Assembly (NCBI GenBank): GCA_041398785.1
Contig: JAWKUA010000006.1
Span: 248,001-312,000, forward strand
Direction: 5' to 3'
From: Planctomycetaceae bacterium
GTDB lineage: Bacteria; Planctomycetota; Planctomycetia; Planctomycetales; Planctomycetaceae
Length of the DNA: 64,000 bases
The notes below the pieces were generated by a model. It worked only from the letters and a program-made list of their open reading frames with translations. It was not told where the DNA came from and did no database searches. The translations under genes and the position numbers were made by a program. Shown one piece after another: positions 54,001-62,584 of the stretch. Position 1 is the first letter of the stretch. The number at the start of each line of letters is the position of its first letter.

Positions 54001-54080
54001 ATGCTCTCCACAATTCGGCCGTTTGGCAGGATCTGATCCATACGCTCTACAATCTCAAGGAATTCACGTATGTCCTCTAA
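51057..54080 (+). CDS. PSD1-type protein without PSCyt1 (DUF1549-DUF1553)
   Basis: A 1007-residue exported protein. A signal peptide (1-27) is followed by an acidic stretch (SEHDDAASDAAD) and DUF1549 with GERWARHWMDVVRFAETWGYEW and the CxxCH at C259 (CSRCHDHKLDD). No N-terminal cytochrome is present. The middle (about 330-690) is long, with RCHDH-distant beta structure (NYVLFGDFSDTAGDF, SYQAMGQRRSV) that I cannot name. DUF1553 closes it: NPLTARVMANRIWHY, RRMEAEVIRDSML, TNVPSQALGLMNHP. The following DUF1501 gene starts inside its last four codons (overlap 54070-54080), implying coupled translation. Confidence 0.87.
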   Translation: MMKLSTTLTLFGICLCWALPAAHVVSSDSEHDDAASDAADSPRDPWCFRPIPDIEQLDPRADTGTATLDVSVIDHYIRRELQKVPLSPAPRAEPYRQVRRLSLMLTGLPPDPETVDAFVDDPTDEHYARLVDHYLNSPQYGERWARHWMDVVRFAETWGYEWNHLVRDAWRYRDYLIRAFNSDLPYDQLIREHIAGDLLDAPRVNEDLGINESLIGTAFYRFGETGHDDCVLYPEISLDVMDNQIDTLSKAFQALTVSCSRCHDHKLDDIPQRDYYGLLGILASSRQVIRTLDLPHRQDDRKAKLAASKREIRRMLSGLWMNHADTLSAERLNELLRNSAANGHQPAGSGDITHPLFVWQNMTNSAGESTWQDRWNETRNTMTAENDRRVAFNRKNYVLFGDFSDTAGDFSNWGFEGLAVEDHECFTPHGDFSVLPAGPQVISNLLPAGCFSHGLSQKLNAVVRSPLLPEDRKYVSYQAMGQRRSVCRTVIANCTLPYFHTNRFDSAKLAWATVDLTHIRKSRLVPLRSWLEWATALDDQGYPLLNMPQTEYQTMLDNPRSWFGVTKVFVHDVEQPPFEELHAQLKVFESPAAGPDDLAVRYREILKNAVARWSAGMSVESDVFWLNAFIDLELLSCDNDQSTELAELVSEYRKLEDRIETPRRIVGMSDQDSGFDVPLLDGGNAATPQKRVHRSYLTAVESRMSRHPAQRGSGRLRVAELVADPENPLTARVMANRIWHYLFGAGIVRSVDNFGNLGDAPSHPELLDYLARRLIDSGWSVKALIREIVLSDTFRQSSVTSGDGRQKDPENRLFHRYPSRRMEAEVIRDSMLCVSGRLDLTMFGPSIDPHRAEDIDSRKLYSGPLDGNGRRSLYLKVTRMGPPKLLELFNFPDPSMTRGRRDSTNVPSQALGLMNHPFVHQQAHVHAARLIDESGANITFESALDRLFLTLFSRRPTEVERNEYTQFFGQLATAHGDSSPEDALHNSAVWQDLIHTLYNLKEFTYVL

Positions 54081-55479
54081 AGTCCGCACCGGGTGTTCGC
54101 CGGTTAGCAGGCGGACAATGCTGAAGTTGTCTCTCGGCACGGTGGCAACCGCGGGTGTGACGCCGCGCGTGACGGGTTCGGATTCGTCAGTTCGCATCCC
54201 GCATTTTGTCCCGCAGGCAAAGCACGTCATTTTCTGTTTCATGCAGGGTGGAATGTCGCACGTCGACATTTTCGATCCCAAACCCGTGCTTGATGAATAT
54301 GACGGCCGGAACACGATCAACGACAACATTCAGTCTCAGGGCCCCGGAAGTCGCCAATGGCTGGCCAGTCCCTGGAAGTTTCGTCAGCACGGAGAATCGG
54401 GAATTCCGTTCAGCAGCCTGCTGCCTCACCTGGCTGCGTGCGCCGACGACGTGACCATCATCCGTTCGATGCGCGGCGGCCTGCCTCTGCATTCGGTGGG
54501 CAATCTGTTCCTGCATTCCGGCCGCAATCGCGCGGGGTTTCCAAGCTGGGGTGCGTGGATCAATTACGGCCTGGGCAGCGAAAACTCAAACCTGCCCGGC
54601 CACATCCTGATGCACTACGACGAAGTGCTGCCGGGCGGAATGGAGAACTTCTCGAATGGATTCCTGCCGGCTCAGCACCAGGCGACGCCGCTGCGAGCGG
54701 ACGGCATTCCGCTCGACAATCTGCAGTCGCGCGACCGGTCCGCCGCTGCACAGCAAATCAAGCTGGAGTTCCTGCAGTCACGTGACCGGACGCTGTCGGA
54801 AGAACTCGGAGGTCAGCGGGATATCGACGCGGCCGTGCTTAACTATCAGCTTGCCCGGCGGATGCAGGATCATCTGCCGCGAGCACTCAACATCGAAGCG
54901 GAAAGCCGGGCCGTTCAGAAGCTGTACGGTCTGGGGTCGGGAGATCCGCAGAAGGAACGCTACGCCACGCATTGCCTGCGAGCACGGCGGCTGATCGAAG
55001 CAGGAGTCCGCTTCATCGAAATCGTCACGCCACCGGGATTCAGCGCCAATGGTTCCTGGGATCAGCACGGCGAACTCAGAAAAGGGCATGGAGCCAACTG
55101 CTTCATCGTTGACCAGCCCATCGCCGCTCTGATCCGCGACCTGAAATCGCGCGGACTGTTCGATGAAACGATCATTGTGGTCGCTGGCGAAATGGGCCGG
55201 ACTCCGCATTCCGCCGGCCGCGACGGGCGAGATCACCACACGTCGTGCTATTCGATTCTTGTTGCCGGCGGCGGATTCCAGCGTGGCTTCGTCTACGGTC
55301 GAACTGACGACTTCGGCATGAGCGTCGTCGAAAATCCTGTCACGGTCCATGACCTTCACGCGACCGTTCTGCATCAACTTGGTATCGACCATGAAGCGCT
55401 GACCTACCGATTCGGTGGTCGAGACTTCACGCTGCCCGACGTCGAAGGACGCGTCAACGACGACCTGATCAGGGCGTGA
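54070..55479 (+). CDS. DUF1501 protein, coupled to third PSD1 gene
   Basis: A 469-residue DUF1501 protein. The N terminus has SRRTMLKLSLGTVATAG, a good twin-arginine-like signal. Landmarks: VIFCFMQGGMSHVDIFDPKP, AWINYGLGSENSNLPGH, NGSWDQHGELRKGHG, VVAGEMGRTPHS and RDHHTSCYS. It overlaps the PSD1 reading frame by 11 bases, so it can only be translated efficiently with it. The region after its stop is filled with palindromic repeats up to the convergent DUF1080 gene. Confidence 0.88.
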   Translation: MSSKVRTGCSPVSRRTMLKLSLGTVATAGVTPRVTGSDSSVRIPHFVPQAKHVIFCFMQGGMSHVDIFDPKPVLDEYDGRNTINDNIQSQGPGSRQWLASPWKFRQHGESGIPFSSLLPHLAACADDVTIIRSMRGGLPLHSVGNLFLHSGRNRAGFPSWGAWINYGLGSENSNLPGHILMHYDEVLPGGMENFSNGFLPAQHQATPLRADGIPLDNLQSRDRSAAAQQIKLEFLQSRDRTLSEELGGQRDIDAAVLNYQLARRMQDHLPRALNIEAESRAVQKLYGLGSGDPQKERYATHCLRARRLIEAGVRFIEIVTPPGFSANGSWDQHGELRKGHGANCFIVDQPIAALIRDLKSRGLFDETIIVVAGEMGRTPHSAGRDGRDHHTSCYSILVAGGGFQRGFVYGRTDDFGMSVVENPVTVHDLHATVLHQLGIDHEALTYRFGGRDFTLPDVEGRVNDDLIRA

Positions 55480-55501
55480 ACGGAATGCGTTCTCCAGCGC
55501 G

Positions 55502-55720
55502 CACACCAGGCACCGCGCCAACCACCTCTCCCAGCGCAGCGGCAGGGAGAGGTCGCACGAGCGAAGCAATGCGCGGGAGCGAACGCGCAGCCAACGTCGT
55601 GCGCTCGCAGTGCAACCAACGCGCGGACTGCCCTCCCCCGAACTTGCTCCGCTCGTTCGACCCCTCACCGCTGGCCTTCGGCCGGGAGGGGTTCAGAGGA
55701 GCCACTTGTGCGAACCAGGC
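55502..55720. repeat. Cluster of palindromic intergenic repeats
   Basis: Between two convergent genes lie at least two hairpins: CCTCTCCC (55525-55532) with GGGAGAGG (55545-55552), and CCCCTC...GGCC/GGCC...GAGGGG across 55661-55691. Connecting sequence contains repeated CGAGCG/CGCTCG-type words. This matches the common planctomycete intergenic repeat type also seen, shorter, at 55-119 and 2294-2359. It could act as a bidirectional transcription barrier. Confidence 0.65.
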
Positions 55721-55749
55721 GGTCGAAAGGGGGAGCATATGAGGCTGCG

Positions 55750-56370
55750 TTATGGAAGCGGCATGACTTCGATTTTGCGGATGTTGACTCGGCTGCCGGG
55801 GTCATGCTGCTGGAAGGCGAAATGTCCTTCCCGGAAGGTCTGAGCGAAGTCGAGATATTCGTACAACTCGTGACCATCGACCGTCACCTTGATGCGGGTG
55901 ACGTCTCTGCCGCGCCACACATCGTCGCGGACTTCCAGATCATAGGTGAACCACGTATCCGGCTTCACATGCTGCTCGTAGACATGGCACATGCCGTACA
56001 GTGAACCCGTGCGGATCGGGTCGGTATGTGTGCTGTCGATCTGAGCCTCATAGCCATCCGTAAATCCGGGCATGCGAGTTGTGCGGAAGTAAAGCCCGGA
56101 GTTCCCGCCGTCGTTGATCCGGATTTCCGCGCGGTAACGGAAGTTCTTGTACGGCCCTTTTGTGCAAACCAGCATGGAGGCAGGCCCGGATCCGCTGATC
56201 GCGCCGTCTTTGACCTCCCAGACGCTTTTTTCGTTGCCGACCTTTTCCCAGCCGTCCAGCGTCTTGCCGTCGAACAGGGATATCCATTCAGCATCCTGGG
56301 CCAGAGAATGCGTCCCGAGCGACAGAACCAGTGCGGCGACACAACCACGGATGATGCGACGGGCGGACAT
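55750..56370 (-). CDS. DUF1080 (3-keto-disaccharide hydrolase-like) exported protein
   Basis: A 206-residue secreted protein. A signal peptide (1-24, ending HSLAQ) precedes a single DUF1080 jelly-roll: WISLFDGKTLDGWEK, VWEVKDGAISGSG, NFRYRAEIRINDGGNSGLYFR, and EYLDFAQTFREGHFAFQQHDPGS-type ending with an 'RNIRKIEV' strand. The family has concanavalin-like fold; some members hydrolyse 3-keto-glycosides produced by FAD- or NAD-dependent 3-dehydrogenation. AAGGAGAT precedes the ATG at 56370 at good spacing. It diverges from the fourth PSD1 gene, leaving 231 bases of shared upstream region. Confidence 0.88.
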   Translation of the reverse strand: MSARRIIRGCVAALVLSLGTHSLAQDAEWISLFDGKTLDGWEKVGNEKSVWEVKDGAISGSGPASMLVCTKGPYKNFRYRAEIRINDGGNSGLYFRTTRMPGFTDGYEAQIDSTHTDPIRTGSLYGMCHVYEQHVKPDTWFTYDLEVRDDVWRGRDVTRIKVTVDGHELYEYLDFAQTFREGHFAFQQHDPGSRVNIRKIEVMPLP

Positions 56371-56601
56371 GGAGAATCTCCTTGTTTCAACGGATAGAAG
56401 TTTCAACGGATAGATTTCGGCGGACGAGTTTTGCCAGTCAGATGACCAGGTGCGGATTGTTGCGAAATCAGCGGAATGATGACCGGTCCCGTACAGGCGC
56501 GACCACTTTACCAACGTCGCATGGCGATACAATGATGCGATTGTGCCATGCGGAGCCTTCGGAGATCTGGCCGCTTCACAACGCCTGGCTCGAAGGTGAC
56601 A

Positions 56602-59360
56602 ATGGCAGAAGTTACGAATCACGCTCCCGGAACCCGGAAAATGCCACCCACCTGCCATCCCCGCCAGCGTTTCCTGCGCATCATCCTGATTGCGGCCGCG
56701 ACAGTGATCTCCGCAGTGAGTACCGCACAGCAGAATTCCGCCGACGACGGGATTGAATTCTTCGAAAAGCGAGTTCGCCCGATCCTTGCGGAACACTGTC
56801 TTCACTGTCACGGTCCGGACGAAGCGTCGGGGAATCTGCGACTCGATTCAAAATCCGGCTGGCAGCGCGGCGGCGAGGCCGGTCCGGCGATCGTGCCGGG
56901 CGATCCCGCGGCCAGTGCACTGATTCGAGCAGTTTCGTACGAAGATCCGGAACTCAGGATGCCTCCGCCCGATGACGGCGGTCGCCTGAGCGAACAACAG
57001 ATTCAGGATCTGGTGACGTGGGTTCGAAACGGAGCCACAGATCCTCGCACGGGTCCGCGAGTCGTCACGGATATTGAAGCGGCGGCGCGCGATCACTGGG
57101 CGTTTCAGCCGGTTCAGGCCCCCGTCGTTGATTCCACCGACAATCCGATCGATGTGCTGATCGAACGAAAGCTGCTGGAATCAGGCATGGTCCCAACGCA
57201 GCCGGCGGATATGAAGACGCTGATTCGCCGTGCTGCTTTCGACCTGATCGGACTTCCTCCCACGATTCAGCAGCTCGCCACGCCCCGCGAACAATTCCCG
57301 AAGCTCGTGCAGCAATTGCTGGCGTCGTCGCGATACGGAGAACGCTGGGGCCGGCACTGGCTGGACGTGGCACGCTATTCCGATGCCAAGGACGGTGTGC
57401 TGATGTACGGCGACGCCAGAATTCGTCCGTTCGCCTACACCTATCGCGACTACGTCATTCGCGCCTTTAACGATGACAAGCCGTTTGACCGATTCATCCG
57501 CGAACAACTTGCCGCCGATCAGTTGGATCTGCCCGAAGACTCACCCGACCTGGCGGCCATGGGGCTGCTGACTCTTGGCAGGATGTTTGACGGCAATCGC
57601 CACGACGTTATCGACGACCAGATTGACGTCGTCACTCGCGGATTCCAGGGACTGACCGTCGGCTGCGCCAGATGCCACGATCACAAGTTCGACCCCGTTC
57701 CGACGGCCGACTACTACTCGCTGTACGGCGTCTTCGCGAGTTGCGAGGAACCTCTGGAACGACCGCGCATCCAGGACATTTCGGAAGCCGGCACCGCCTT
57801 CGAAACAGAATTCAACGCCAAACGAGACGAAGTGCTGGCCGCTCGCCAGGCTCATTATGACGAAGTGCTTCAAGTCGCCCGCGATCGGACTCCCGACTAT
57901 CTGGTGCAGGTTGCGACAACGGAACCCGATATTTCCGAAACGACGATCTTCTTCCTGTCACTGATCCCGGACCAGCTTCGACCGCAGGTCACCTGGCGAT
58001 GGCGGCAGTTGATTGCCCGGCGAGCCTGGGCCGACGATTCGGTTTTCGGTCCCTGGCACGACATGATGAACGAACCGGTGCTGCGGCCGGACGAATGGCG
58101 GCAAAGCGGCGTCGATCAGCGAATCATCGACGGACTGGTGGCAGCGGAACCGAAGACTCCCGAACAGGTCGCTCGCGCGTATGGCAACATCCTCCGCGAC
58201 GTCTGGTTGCAGCATGTCGAGGCATCCCGATCGGAGTCGCCCCCGTCGGACTCGGCGGTTGAGAACGACCCGCTGCTGTCTCTGCTGTTGACTCGCTCCG
58301 GACCCGTCTGGTTTCCGATTGAAGACACCGCCCGATATCTGGAGCGACAGCAGGCGGACGCATTTCGCGGCCTGGTCAGTCAACTGGACGCAATCGCCGT
58401 CAAACACAACGACGCGGCCGCGGCGAGCGATGGTGCTGATGGATTCCGACGTCCTCTGCGACCCGGTGATCTTCCAGCGAGGAGATCCCGGAGCTCGCGG
58501 CGCTCCGGTTCCGCGGCGGTTTTTGGCCGCGGTGACCGGCCCCGGACGAAAGCCGTTCTCCAGCGGCAGCGGCCGGCTGGATCTGGCCAATGCAATTGCG
58601 TCACGCGACAATCCTCTGACCGCGCGCGTCTGGGTGAATCGCGTCTGGATGCATCACTTTGGAGCGCCGCTTGTCGAAAATCCCGATGATTTCGGGCTGC
58701 GGACGCAGCAGCCACTGCAACACGAACTGCTGGAATATCTGGCGGCCTACTTTGTCAGCAACGGCTGGCGAACAAAGCCGCTGCACGAGCTGATTCTGTC
58801 GTCGCGCGCCTACCAGCGGGCCTCGATCATTCCTGACGATCAACGCATGGCGATGCAGCGGCAGACAGACCCCGACAATCACTCATGTCTGGCACGCAAT
58901 CGGCGCCGGCTCGATCTGGAACAGATGCGAGATACCATCCTGCGGTTTCCGGGCGGCTGGATGAAACCATGTACGGCCGGCCGCCGCTGATCACGGACGC
59001 AGACAACAACCGCCGAACGGTCTATGCCTCGTGGAACGGCAGAACATTCCGTCGATGATACAGACATTTGATTTTGCCAACGCTGACACATCGACAGCCC
59101 GGCGAGTCGTCACGACGGTTCCGCAGCAGGCGCTGTTCGCGATGAACTCAGCGTTCATGACGCAGTCCGCTGCCGCACTTGCCGCCCGACTCGATGCCGG
59201 GACCAATTCGCAGCGCGTCGCCCAGGCATATGAGATTGTGCTGGGACGGCAGCCTTCGGACGAAGAGCTGTTGCTGGCTGAAGAGTTCTTAACCACCGCT
59301 TCGCTGGAACAGTTTGCTCAGGTGTTGCTGATGAGTAACGAATTGATGTTTGTGGACTGA
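56602..59360 (+). pseudogene. PSD1-type protein (PSCyt1-DUF1549-DUF1553) with three frame breaks
   Basis: One PSD1 gene spread over several frames. The 5' part is intact: signal region (about 30-48), PSCyt1 with CLHCHGPD, DUF1549 with GERWGRHWLDVARYSD and the CxxCH at C355 (CARCHDHKFDP). Frame changes then occur near 58420 (before AMVLMD), near 58950 (FPGGWMKP where GRLDETMYG is expected in the next frame) and near 59030 (TVYAS joined to ERQNIPSMIQTFDF one frame on). The DUF1553 motifs NPLTARVWVNRVW, RRLDLEQMRDTIL and VPQQALFAMN survive across the frames, and the last frame ends at 59360 in NELMFVD. GAAGG before 56602 supports the start. A DUF1501 gene follows 216 bases later. Confidence 0.85.
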
Positions 59361-59575
59361 CAAGCTGACGATGATTTCGGCTCAGTCCGATGAGTCCCCT
59401 TCCTGCCAACCCCGGATTTCGCGAACGCACTCAACGAACAACCCTCCACACGCGACACGGTCAGGCAACGCCCGACTGTCTGCGCATTAGCACCATTGCA
59501 GTGGCGCTTGGCGATCAACTGCACCCTCCTTCGAATGAACCGAACTCCCGCCGAACTGAAAAACGGGCAGCAATC

Positions 59576-60967
59576 ATGAACACGGAATTCTCACGACGTC
59601 AACTGCTTCGCGGCATGGGCACAGGGCTGGGCATGGTTGCAATGCCGGCGCTGCTGCGTGCCGCGGACGGGCCGCTGGCAGCGAAAGCTCCACACTTTCC
59701 CGCGACGGCAAAGCACATCATCCACATCTATCTGAACGGCGGCCCGTCGCAGGTCGACACCTGGGATCCCAAGCCGGAACTCACACGCTGGGGCGGCAGA
59801 AAGTTGCCGACGGGAAACCTGACGACGGAACGCGAAACCGGCGTTGCTCTGCCGTCGCCGTTCCGGTTCCGGCAATACGGAGACAGCGGCCTGTGGTGCA
59901 GTGAGATTTTTCACGAAACAGCGTCACAACATGCCGACCGAATCTGCGTGATCCGATCGATGTTCGCCAACACGCCGAATCACGAACAAAGCATGAGACT
60001 GATGAATACGGGTGACGAACGTCTGTCGCGGCCCAGCTACGGTTCGTGGCTGACGTACGGGCTTGGCTGCGAGAATCAGAACCTGCCTGGGTTCGTCACG
60101 CTGTGTCCCGGACTGCCGGTGGCCGATTCATCCAACTGGCGCAGTTCGTTTCTGCCGGGAATCTTTCAGGGCACCTATCTGGATACGCGCAAGACGGAAA
60201 TCACCGAACTGCTGGCGAACATTCGCAACGACAGCCTGTCACCGATTCAGCAGCGCCGGCAATTGGATCTCCTGGCACGACTCAATCGGCGTCACCAGCA
60301 GCCGCGAAGCGACGACGCCGCTCTGGAAGCAAGGATACAGTCCTTCGAGCTGGCCTTTCGCATGCAGATGCAGGCCACCGACGCGCTGGACATTTCGAAG
60401 GAATCAAAAACCACGCATGACCGGTACAGGGCCGATACGGTTCACGGCCGGCAGCTTCTGATGGCGCGGCGGCTGATCGAACGGGGAGTCCGCGTTGTTC
60501 AGTGCTACCACGGCGACGTGCAGCCATGGGATTCCCACGGTAATATCGCCGGCGAGCACCGCCGCCTGGGAAATGAAATCGACGGCCCGACCGCCGCGCT
60601 GATTTCCGACCTGGCCGACCGCGGGCTGCTGGACGAAACGCTGATCATCTGCGGCGGCGAATTCGGCAGGACTCCGGCGGTCGAAATTCCCATCGGTCAG
60701 ACCGCTCCGCCGACGGGACGCGATCACAATCACCACGGCTTTTCCGTGTGGCTGGCCGGCGGCGGTGTGAAGGGTGGCATGGCGTACGGAGCGACCGACG
60801 AATTCGGTTATCGCGCCGTCGAGAACCGCACTCATGTCCACGACCTGCACGCCACGATGCTGCGACTGATGGGATTTGACCACGAGCATCTGACGTATCG
60901 CCACGCCGGTCGCGACTTCCGGCTGACCGATGTGCATGGCAACGTCGTGACCGACATCATCGCCTGA
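59576..60967 (+). CDS. DUF1501 protein following the frameshifted PSD1 gene
   Basis: A 463-residue DUF1501 protein, uninterrupted, with SRRQLLRGMGTGLGMVAMP as twin-arginine-like signal. Landmarks: IIHIYLNGGPSQVDTWDPKP, SWLTYGLGCENQNLPGF, PWDSHGNIAGEHRRLG, ICGGEFGRTPAVEI, RDHNHHGFSVWLAGGGV. The start at 59576 is chosen because the signal begins there; the upstream open frame to 59390 lacks any family similarity. Its PSD1 partner upstream is broken, so this gene may have outlived it or the partner may be intact in reality. It converges with the lone DUF1501 gene, stops 30 bases apart. Confidence 0.87.
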   Translation: MNTEFSRRQLLRGMGTGLGMVAMPALLRAADGPLAAKAPHFPATAKHIIHIYLNGGPSQVDTWDPKPELTRWGGRKLPTGNLTTERETGVALPSPFRFRQYGDSGLWCSEIFHETASQHADRICVIRSMFANTPNHEQSMRLMNTGDERLSRPSYGSWLTYGLGCENQNLPGFVTLCPGLPVADSSNWRSSFLPGIFQGTYLDTRKTEITELLANIRNDSLSPIQQRRQLDLLARLNRRHQQPRSDDAALEARIQSFELAFRMQMQATDALDISKESKTTHDRYRADTVHGRQLLMARRLIERGVRVVQCYHGDVQPWDSHGNIAGEHRRLGNEIDGPTAALISDLADRGLLDETLIICGGEFGRTPAVEIPIGQTAPPTGRDHNHHGFSVWLAGGGVKGGMAYGATDEFGYRAVENRTHVHDLHATMLRLMGFDHEHLTYRHAGRDFRLTDVHGNVVTDIIA

Positions 60968-60997
60968 TCGCCGACCCCGTTTCCGGACCGGCCGTCG

Positions 60998-62371
60998 TCA
61001 GATGATTTCAGAAATCGGTTCGATGCCTTCGTCGACCAGATACTGCGGCACGCCGCTCTGGTCGAACATCCGGAAGCCGTGGACATCCAGGCCGATGTTG
61101 TGATACAGCGTCGCGAAGATTTCCTGGAACTTCACAGGACGCTCCGACGCGTATTCGCCCAGGCGATTGGTCGCCCCCAGAACCTGGCCGGTCTTCATGC
61201 CTCCGCCGGCCAGCATCGCACAGGATACCTGAGGCCAGTGGTCGCGGCTGGCGTTCTGATTGATCTTGGGAGTCCGGCCGAACTCACCCCAGACAACCAC
61301 GGAGACATCTTTGTCGAGACCCCGTTCATGCAGATCCGTGACGAGCGCAGACAGTCCCTGATCCAGCAGCGGAAACTCTTCGCGCGAGCGGGGAAAGTTC
61401 ATGCCATCGCCGCCGTGCCAGTCCCAGCGGCTGTAGTTCAGCGACACAAAGCGAGCACCGGCTTCAATCAGACGTCGAGCGATGCAGAAGTTTTCGATCA
61501 TCTTCGGAGCACCGTCGCGCTGAAACGTTTCGTCACTGGTGCCGTAGCGAGCCACGATTTCCGGATCTTCCTTCGACAGGTCCAGGCCATCCGCCAGGGC
61601 AGAATTTGTCAGAATCCCCATCGCCTGCTGTGTGTAAACGTCCATGCTGTCCATGACGCCGCGAGTATCCGCGGCCCGGCGGAACTGATCGAAGCCGGAC
61701 AGCAGTTGCCGACGGTCGCGAAGCCGGTCCAGCGAGATTCCCTGCAGCGTCATCGAATCCGCCGACGTTCGCGGCTTGCGTCCCACAAGATTGAACGGCG
61801 TGTGAGCGACGCCCAGAAATCCACCGGTGCCCGGTTCACCCCAGGTACGGTTGCCGGTTTGATACATCAGCGCCACGTTCGGCGGCACGGCGGAATTGAC
61901 TTCGCCCTGAATCGCCGAAACCCAGGAACCTGCGGCCGGCCAGCCTCCCGGCGGCTTGCGACTGTCGAATCGGCGTCCGGTCATGCACTGATAACAGTCG
62001 TGCCGGCCGTCGGCGTCGCAGATCGAACGGACCGGAATGAACTTGTCCATCATCGCCGCCATGCGCGGAAACAATTCGCAGATTTCGATTCCCGGCACGT
62101 TCGTGCGGATCGGATTGAACTCACCGCGAATCTCGCTGGGAGCCTCCGGCTTCAGATCCCACAAATCCAGATGAGACGGACCGCCCGGCAGATAGATATT
62201 GATGATGCCCTTGTGAGATCTCGGAGCGCTGCCTTCGGCTTCAGCTCGCAGAACCTGAGGCAGCGAGAGACCTCCCATTGCCAGGCCGCCAATCGTCAGG
62301 AAGCCCCGACGCGAAATCCCGTCGCAGAAGTTGCCCCGCAAAGATCCGCCACGACCTGTGATCGTCAACAT
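60998..62371 (-). CDS. Lone DUF1501 protein
   Basis: A 457-residue DUF1501 protein on the opposite strand, with no PSD1 gene beside it. N terminus: ISRRGFLTIGGLAMGGLSLP, a clear twin-arginine-like signal. Landmarks: GIINIYLPGGPSHLDLWDLKP, FNPIRTNVPGIEICELFPR, WDWHGGDGMNF, VVWGEFGRTPKINQNASRDHWP and LGATNRLGEYASERPV. The WGEFGRTPKIN..RDHWP form belongs to a different DUF1501 subgroup from the paired copies. It diverges from the S9 peptidase gene, with 213 bases between starts. The function of the family is unproven. Confidence 0.88.
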   Translation of the reverse strand: MLTITGRGGSLRGNFCDGISRRGFLTIGGLAMGGLSLPQVLRAEAEGSAPRSHKGIINIYLPGGPSHLDLWDLKPEAPSEIRGEFNPIRTNVPGIEICELFPRMAAMMDKFIPVRSICDADGRHDCYQCMTGRRFDSRKPPGGWPAAGSWVSAIQGEVNSAVPPNVALMYQTGNRTWGEPGTGGFLGVAHTPFNLVGRKPRTSADSMTLQGISLDRLRDRRQLLSGFDQFRRAADTRGVMDSMDVYTQQAMGILTNSALADGLDLSKEDPEIVARYGTSDETFQRDGAPKMIENFCIARRLIEAGARFVSLNYSRWDWHGGDGMNFPRSREEFPLLDQGLSALVTDLHERGLDKDVSVVVWGEFGRTPKINQNASRDHWPQVSCAMLAGGGMKTGQVLGATNRLGEYASERPVKFQEIFATLYHNIGLDVHGFRMFDQSGVPQYLVDEGIEPISEII

Positions 62372-62584
62372 GGTGCCGAGCCCTGTGCAGCCGAGTTCTG
62401 TGGATAAGGAAGTGCGGTGGCCATCTTATCCGAACCGACTCAGCAGGATCAATAAGAACGGACCCCGGCGAACGGTCCGGAGGCGTGCCGACGAACCGCG
62501 AGACCGTGGAAGTCCTGCTGTTCCTGCCGTATAAGTCACGGCTGCCGACTTCACCGATGTGATCCGAACGTAAGGACTCTTCAG

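Noticed and set aside
55480..55749. Regularly spaced repeats as a possible CRISPR array
   Set aside because: Repeat units are palindromic and irregular, with no constant repeat or spacer length and no cas genes in the window.
61079..62407. 442-codon plus-strand frame opposite the lone DUF1501 gene
   Set aside because: Antisense shadow; the minus strand shows a twin-arginine-like signal and all DUF1501 landmarks.
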